Below are positions 5,971-9,610 of a stretch of DNA of 9,610 nt, piece after piece (the first letter of the stretch is position 1; the number at the start of each line of letters is the position of its first letter). The DNA is taken from NCBI GenBank assembly GCA_937902665.1, contig CALELM010000010.1, positions 1 through 9,610 on the forward strand. The letters are read 5' to 3'. Source of the DNA: an uncultured Selenomonadaceae bacterium. GTDB taxonomy: Bacteria > Bacillota > Negativicutes > Selenomonadales > Selenomonadaceae. The notes under the pieces were generated by a model. It saw only the letters and a list, made by a program, of their open reading frames with translations. It was not told the origin of the DNA and made no database searches. Position numbers and translations under genes: made by a program.

Positions 5971-6429
5971 ATGTTTGGTTTAGTACCGTTTGGTTCGAGA
6001 AAAGAATTGCGGAGAGAAGATCCGTTCCGTCGCTTGTTTGATTGCTTTAACGAGCCGTTTTTCTCGCAGGATTTCTTTGCGCCGTTTTCCCATGAGGGCG
6101 TTTCCTCCTTCCATGTAGACGTTCGGGATCTCAAGGATCGCTATGAGTTGGCAGCCGAACTGCCGGGGGTAAAGAAGGAGGATATCCATATCCGTTACGA
6201 AAACAATTACCTTACGATCGAAGCACGCAAGGAAGCCTTCTCGGAGGAAAAGGACAAGGAAGGGAACTATATCCGCAGGGAATGCAGTACAGGCAGCATG
6301 TCCCGTTCCTTCTATATTGACGGCATTGATGAAGACAAAGTCGATGCTTCTTTTGAGAACGGCATGCTGAAGGTCTCCATGCCAAAGGCGGCGGAAGTTC
6401 TTCGCTCCAAGGATATTCCAATTCGCTGA
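5971..6429 (+). CDS. hsp20: Small heat shock protein, Hsp20/alpha-crystallin family
   Basis: A 152-residue cytoplasmic ATP-independent holdase chaperone that binds unfolding proteins. The N-terminal arm (1-45) is rich in phenylalanine (DPFRRLFDCF, PFFSQDFFAPF), as in oligomerising small heat shock proteins. The alpha-crystallin domain spans about 46-139, with the conserved AELPGVKKEDI at 62-72 and NGMLKVSMPK at 130-139. The C-terminal tail carries the inter-dimer anchor motif I-P-I at 149-151. Length and architecture are complete and normal. The ATG at 5971 follows AAAGGGG (5956-5962) by eight bases. It is monocistronic, with a promoter at 5879-5906 and a terminator at 6447-6478. Octamer repeats over the -35 and the palindrome just after the start site suggest repressor control. 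Confidence 0.97.
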   Translation: MFGLVPFGSRKELRREDPFRRLFDCFNEPFFSQDFFAPFSHEGVSSFHVDVRDLKDRYELAAELPGVKKEDIHIRYENNYLTIEARKEAFSEEKDKEGNYIRRECSTGSMSRSFYIDGIDEDKVDASFENGMLKVSMPKAAEVLRSKDIPIR

Positions 6430-6446
6430 ATAACAAATATTTTCGC

Positions 6447-6484
6447 AAACAAGCCGCACGATGCTGTGCGGCTTGTTTGATTTT
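6447..6484 (+). terminator. hsp20 terminator
   Basis: AAACAAGCCGCAC (6447-6459) pairs perfectly over 13 bp with GTGCGGCTTGTTT (6466-6478) around a 6-nt loop, followed by GATTTT. The T-rich tail is modest but the stem is very stable. It starts 18 bases after the hsp20 stop. The same stem would also stall minus-strand transcription arriving from the orphan leader at 6501-6612, although there is no T-tract in that direction. Confidence 0.85.
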
Positions 6485-6500
6485 CCATCAGGTTGCTTTC

Positions 6501-6612
6501 TCAATAGATAGGCATGATGTATCCCTCCTTGAAAACAAATCTAAGGAACAAGCCTTTCGTTAAAAATGTGCTGATTTGCAATGGAAGGATGTTTTCTATA
6601 TATTTAATTATA
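6501..6612 (-). pseudogene. Orphan leader: flagellin-type promoter, ribosome site and 4-codon ORF without a gene body
   Basis: On the minus strand, an extended -10 TGTTATAAT (TATAAT at 6607-6612) is followed by a 90-base leader, AAGGAGGG (6523-6530), a seven-base gap, and ATG at 6515. The frame then reads MPIY and stops at 6501. The flagellin gene has the same order: TATAAT at 8329-8334, AAGGAGGA at 8276-8283, a seven-base gap, ATG at 8268. The upstream flank is also shared (repeat pair 6594-6681 and 8317-8403). The most likely reading is the remains of a second flagellin-type gene whose body was deleted. Alternatives are a small RNA gene or a leader peptide. No downstream flagellin sequence is recognisable before the hairpin at 6447-6478. 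Confidence 0.5.
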
Positions 6613-6681
6613 ACACAAGCGGAGTGGATTTTGGATTAGAAAACAATGAGAATTCTTTCAAGTCTGAATATTCTTGTGCTT
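6594..6681 (-). repeat. Flagellin-type upstream region, copy A (downstream of flagellin)
   Basis: This matches 8317-8403 in direct orientation at a constant offset of 1722 bases, with one single-base gap near the left end. The best block, 6635-6676, is identical to 8357-8398 at 39 of 42 positions; the -10 region (6607-6615) is identical over nine bases. The strongest conservation lies upstream of the -10, at roughly -25 to -70 relative to the minus-strand start, more like a binding site than a core promoter. The two copies flank the flagellin gene as direct repeats. Confidence 0.85.
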
Positions 6682-6715
6682 TGCAAGAAACGCCGATGGC
6701 GGATGCCAGTAAAAT

Positions 6716-6755
6716 ACCGAAAAGACAAAAAGACAAAAGAACAAAAAGAAAAAAC
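6716..6755. other. Low-complexity A-rich stretch
   Basis: A run of imperfect AAAAGAC / AAAAGAAC units lies between repeat copy A and the flagellin terminator. No gene or structured RNA is evident here; ORFs crossing it on the plus strand are lysine-rich shadows without ribosome sites. Confidence 0.5.
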
Positions 6756-6779
6756 TGTTTCTGCCAAGCCGTTGGTTTG

Positions 6780-6817
6780 GAAAAAAGCCGAGCTGCACGG
6801 TACGGTGCAGCTCGGCT
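6780..6817 (-). terminator. Flagellin terminator
   Basis: AGCCGAGCTGCAC (6786-6798) and GTGCAGCTCGGCT (6805-6817) form a perfect 13-bp stem with a 6-nt loop. On the minus strand the stem is followed by six T (6781-6786). It lies 32 bases beyond the flagellin stop codon, so flagellin is a single-gene transcript. Confidence 0.93.
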
Positions 6818-6849
6818 GGCTGTGTTTTCTGTTTTGAAGGAAAGGGGAC

Positions 6850-8268
6850 TTATTGCAGCAAGCTGAGAACGCCTTGGTTCTGCTGGTTTGCTTGCGAAAG
6901 CATTGCTGTTGCCGCCTGCATCAGAATGTTGTTTTTTGTGAATTCGCTCATTTCCTTTGCCATGTCAGCGTCACGGTAGGTAGATTCTGCTGCTACGAGG
7001 TTCTCGGAAGATGTCGTGAGATTGTTCGAGGTAAATTCCAGCCGGTTCATCACAGCACCGATGGAAGCCTCTTGGTTCAATGCCCTTTGGAGTGCGTTGT
7101 CGATTACCTTTAGTGCAGCAGTCGCGCTTGTTTTGTCTGAAACGGTGACAGTTTGTCCCTTTCCTGACAGTCCCAGAGCGGATGCGTGCATGTCGTCCAA
7201 GGAGAGGTTCATGCGCTGGTTGGCATTCGCGCCAATCTGGAGGGCAACCGAATTGTCGCTCGATGCGTTCCGTGCCGAAATTACTTCCGAGAAGCTGTCC
7301 AAGATGGAATTTACTGCAGCTTTCATCTCTCCGTTTTTGTCAGAAACACCAATGCAAATGGCGGATACTTGCGTGTCAATCCCTGCGGTTTTAGCCGTAA
7401 TGGCTATAGCTCGACCATTATCTACGGTATAAACAGATGCTCCTGCGGAATCCGTGCCAAGGTATGTGCCGTCACTGAACGTGAAAACATCAGATCCTTT
7501 CTTTGTTTCAGTTCCACAGACAAAATTATTTTCAAATAACTCCTTAAGTGTTTTATTGTCTATCGTGAAGGTCGTGGTATAGGTTTTTCCACCTATCACA
7601 TAGGACACGGTTATATTATCGGTATCCTCAATGCCCAGAGACTTTCCATTCCTGTCCTTCAATGATATAAGTGTACTGTTTGCTGAAGTGTCTGCAGCGA
7701 GCTGTTCCGTGTACAGGACATTTGCAGTAGCACAGCCTTTTGACGTGCGGGCTCCATTGTTCAGGAACTTGCCGTTGAAGGTAAGCAGGGCATTGTCGTC
7801 AATTTCCTGAATGGATGCATCGATTTCCTTTTGGATGGCTGCTCGGTCTACGTCTGTGTTGGTGTCGTTTACGGCATTGATGACTTTTTCCTTGAGTGTC
7901 CGCAGGATCTCTACCGTGCTGCTCACGGCACCCTCTGCTACCTTCAGCATCGACCTGCCGTTTTGGGCATTGTAGTTTGCTTGGTCGAGCGAGCGAATCT
8001 GCACGCGCATCCTCTCGGAGATCTGGTAGCCGGACGGGTCGTCGGCTGCCGAATTGATCTTCATGCCGGAGGAAAGCTTTGCGAGAGATTTGGACAGGCT
8101 GCTTTGGTTCTTGCTGAGCTGTGTCAAGGTATTGATTGCTGCCATATTGTGATTCACTATCATTCCGTTTTGGGTTGCTGACTCATTACCTATTGTTGCA
8201 TCGTCTTTCAGGAACTCAGCTAAAACTTCGGATGGATTGTTCCTAGTATTGTTTACGGTCGTAGCCAT
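6850..8268 (-). CDS. fliC: Flagellin with a 35-residue N-terminal extension
   Basis: A 472-residue filament subunit, exported by the flagellar type III apparatus and polymerised at the filament tip. The conserved N-terminal D0/D1 part starts at residue 36 (MIVNHNMAAINT) and includes LSSGMKINSAADDPSG at 65-80 and SERMRVQIRSLDQANYNAQNG at 84-104. The middle, about 175-375, is a variable domain with a single cysteine pair region (C179, VCGTETK). The C-terminal D1/D0 part ends AESTYRDADMAKEMSEF...AMLSQANQQNQGVLSLLQ, as expected. The unusual part is residues 1-35, MATTVNNTRNNPSEVLAEFL and onward, polar and partly acidic. The start at 8268 is supported by AAGGAGGA at 8276-8283 with seven-base spacing; the internal ATG at residue 36 has no comparable ribosome site. 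It is transcribed alone from an extended -10 promoter (8329-8337) and ends at the hairpin at 6786-6817. Confidence 0.97.
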   Translation of the reverse strand: MATTVNNTRNNPSEVLAEFLKDDATIGNESATQNGMIVNHNMAAINTLTQLSKNQSSLSKSLAKLSSGMKINSAADDPSGYQISERMRVQIRSLDQANYNAQNGRSMLKVAEGAVSSTVEILRTLKEKVINAVNDTNTDVDRAAIQKEIDASIQEIDDNALLTFNGKFLNNGARTSKGCATANVLYTEQLAADTSANSTLISLKDRNGKSLGIEDTDNITVSYVIGGKTYTTTFTIDNKTLKELFENNFVCGTETKKGSDVFTFSDGTYLGTDSAGASVYTVDNGRAIAITAKTAGIDTQVSAICIGVSDKNGEMKAAVNSILDSFSEVISARNASSDNSVALQIGANANQRMNLSLDDMHASALGLSGKGQTVTVSDKTSATAALKVIDNALQRALNQEASIGAVMNRLEFTSNNLTTSSENLVAAESTYRDADMAKEMSEFTKNNILMQAATAMLSQANQQNQGVLSLLQ

Positions 8269-8316
8269 GATAATCTCCTCCTTGCATATAAAACCTGTTT
8301 AAAAAACAAGATAACT

Positions 8317-8403
8317 TTCTGTATCTTCATTATAACATATACAGGCAGAATTTTAAATTAGAAAACAATGAGAATTCCTTCAAATCTGAATATTTTTGCG
8401 GTT
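8317..8403 (-). repeat. Flagellin upstream region, copy B
   Basis: Partner of 6594-6681. It holds the flagellin -10 and a conserved upstream block (8357-8398) containing a GAATTC core and TTTGAAGG/CAAATCTG-type sequence. It lies between flagellin and the divergent DUF2971 gene, so a protein bound here could affect either gene. Confidence 0.85.
8329..8337 (-). promoter_or_regulatory. Extended -10 promoter of flagellin
   Basis: On the minus strand the sequence reads TGTTATAAT, an extended -10 (TATAAT at 8329-8334). A weak TTTAAA sits 17 bp upstream. The start site would be near 8322, giving a leader of about 54 bases. I find no sigma-28 (TAAA, 15 bp, GCCGATAA) or sigma-54 (GG-N10-GC) signal, which is unexpected for a flagellin gene. 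Confidence 0.6.
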
Positions 8404-8492
8404 CTTTTTTGGGAGACGGCAAGGAATCTGCGGCAGAAAGGGAGAAACAAGTAAGAGATGGGGGAATATCTTGCAGGATGGGAGGAAGGAAT

Positions 8493-9494
8493 ATGAACAG
8501 GCTTTATCCGCTGGCGGAGAGGTGGTTGTTTCCTTACATAAAACGGCGTTTGGTGGAGCTGCAGGAGAATCAGATTGATTTTATCCATTATTCTTCCGAT
8601 CAGACCGTGTACAAGATTTTGGAGAAGGAGAAGATATGGCTTCGCAATATTTCCTTCATGAATGACTATGCGGAGATGAGCCTTGGCAGAATGATCTTGC
8701 TCAATATGTTTCGGGAGTATGGGGGCTTGGAGCGGCTCAATGATGTTCTGCAGGGACTTGGCATTACGAAGCTGTCGGCGGAAGAGGTGATTCGGGAGTT
8801 TGAGAACTATTCGATGGATCTTCCGAGGAACGTGTACATTTCCAGCCTTTCGGAGCATCGGGCAAAGGGAGAGGAACGAGAGATGGGCAGGCTTTCCATG
8901 TGGCGGGCATACGGCCACGGCACGGGGGCGGCACTTGTTCTCAGCAGGGATTTTGCCTATGCGTCTATGCCAAGGGGGACATTTCTTTACGTTTCCCCGA
9001 TTCTTTATGTTGACCCGTCCAACCCTGAGAATCTGATGCAGGAAATGAGGAAGGCATACGATAATTTGTCTTCTTTTCCGCATCTGGGAGATGAATATGC
9101 CGAGGAAATGAAGGAGCTTTTGATCAAGCTTCTGTGCGTAAACATGGTTTCCATCAAGCACATCGGCTTTCAGGACGAGAGGGAATGGCGGATTGTTCTG
9201 ATTGCGGATTCCTCGACCAGCCGCAGCATAAAAAGGGATGGCATGCTGGAGAAGGACGTTGTTTTCGTGAGTGGCGTGATGCAGAAGGTGTACAAGATTC
9301 ACTTGGGACACCTGATCCAATCGAATTTTGGGAAGGGAAACACCCTGCAACGCTTGGTCAAGGGCATTATTATAGGCCCTACGATGAATGCGGATATGTC
9401 CTATGAGGTATTTACGGAGCTTTTGGAGGAAAAGGGTTTTTGGGGGGACATGGACGACTATGTAAAGACCTCCAATATACCGCTTCGCATATGA
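8493..9494 (+). CDS. DUF2971-family protein
   Basis: A 333-residue soluble protein of a family with no established biochemical function. Family features visible: IHYSS at 31-35; W49-L-x-N52 followed by F55-x-N57-D58; the strand YISSLS at 115-120; W137 and YG at 140-141 followed by GAALVLSRD at 145-153; KHIGFQDEREWR at 222-233; and IIIGP at 292-296. The HY, then S/W/YG, then E-x-E-x-R order is superficially like ADP-ribosyltransferase-type active sites, but this is speculation. There is no signal peptide or membrane segment. ATG 8493 is preceded by GGAGG (8481-8485) at seven bases; the frame is open back to 8409, but that stretch has no ribosome site and overlaps the leader. A promoter was not found with confidence. 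It is divergent from flagellin and followed by repeat copy 3. Confidence 0.85.
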   Translation: MNRLYPLAERWLFPYIKRRLVELQENQIDFIHYSSDQTVYKILEKEKIWLRNISFMNDYAEMSLGRMILLNMFREYGGLERLNDVLQGLGITKLSAEEVIREFENYSMDLPRNVYISSLSEHRAKGEEREMGRLSMWRAYGHGTGAALVLSRDFAYASMPRGTFLYVSPILYVDPSNPENLMQEMRKAYDNLSSFPHLGDEYAEEMKELLIKLLCVNMVSIKHIGFQDEREWRIVLIADSSTSRSIKRDGMLEKDVVFVSGVMQKVYKIHLGHLIQSNFGKGNTLQRLVKGIIIGPTMNADMSYEVFTELLEEKGFWGDMDDYVKTSNIPLRI

Positions 9495-9556
9495 TGGAAC
9501 GAGGAAAATTTTTTCTTGGCGGGGAAGGAAAAATGGCTTTTATGCAGGACAGTATT

Positions 9557-9610
9557 AAGATGTCCCCTTCTTCAACAGCTTGCTGTAAGTGGGGGAAGCC
9601 AAATTTTAAC
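9557..9610 (+). repeat. 5' part of dispersed repeat (copy 3, cut by window edge)
   Basis: Matches 526-579 at 50 of 54 positions and keeps every paired base of the CCCC/GGGG hairpin (here 9564-9595); one change (9591, T to G) could even add a wobble pair. The left arm of the long-range stem of copy 2 is not present upstream. If the copy is complete, it will present a TATAAT about 85 bases beyond the window edge and a gene shortly after. Confidence 0.88.

Noticed and set aside
6576..6866. Plus-strand open frames across the A-rich stretch
   Set aside because: They run over a terminator stem and low-complexity lysine codons, lack ribosome sites and resemble no protein.
8340..8370. Sigma-28 promoter for flagellin
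   Set aside because: A GCCTGTAT string resembles the -10, but no TAAA lies 15 bp upstream; the extended TATAAT promoter is far better.
8358..9350. 330-residue open frame on the minus strand opposite DUF2971
   Set aside because: Histidine-, proline- and arginine-rich translation typical of an antisense shadow; no ribosome site, and the plus strand carries clear DUF2971 motifs.

Overview
The window looks like chromosome from a motile, double-membraned Firmicute of the Negativicutes, most like Selenomonas, Centipeda or a relative. This rests on the style of the proteins (a flagellin with recognisable D0/D1 ends, several small Sec-exported proteins, an OPT-family transporter), moderate base composition, strong AGGAGG-type ribosome binding sites and -10 boxes of the type (G/T)TTATAAT. 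The genus is inferred from overall impression; no marker gene was compared.

Layout, left to right. (1) A small exported protein (91-513) and a CDF-family metal efflux pump (691-1608) each sit directly behind the promoter-bearing 3' end of the same dispersed repeat, whose complete copy lies at 526-664. The 5' half of a third copy runs off the right edge (9557-9610). (2) A second exported protein of unknown function (1810-2745) ends in a strong terminator (2811-2863) that appears to contain the promoter of an OPT-family transporter (2899-4821). (3) A tRNA-Leu(CAA) with a near-consensus extended -10 promoter (4909-4936) is followed by a hairpin that probably stops both it and a convergent gene for a third exported protein (5138-5830, minus strand). 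(4) A small heat shock protein (5971-6429) is divergent from that gene. Its promoter contains an 8-bp tandem repeat resembling CtsR half-sites, followed by a short palindrome. (5) A 420-bp gap (6430-6849) holds the hsp20 terminator, an apparently orphaned minus-strand leader (promoter, ribosome binding site, four-codon ORF), and the flagellin terminator. (6) Flagellin (6850-8268, minus strand) carries an unusual 35-residue extension before the normal N terminus. (7) A DUF2971-family protein (8493-9494) is divergent from flagellin.

The genes do not form one operon or pathway. The set is metal export, peptide or metal-chelate uptake, protein folding stress, motility and three unknown exported proteins, mostly as single-gene transcription units with their own promoters and terminators. 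The most interesting material is non-coding: the structured promoter-carrying repeat, and a second repeat pair showing that the flagellin upstream region exists twice, once without a flagellin body.
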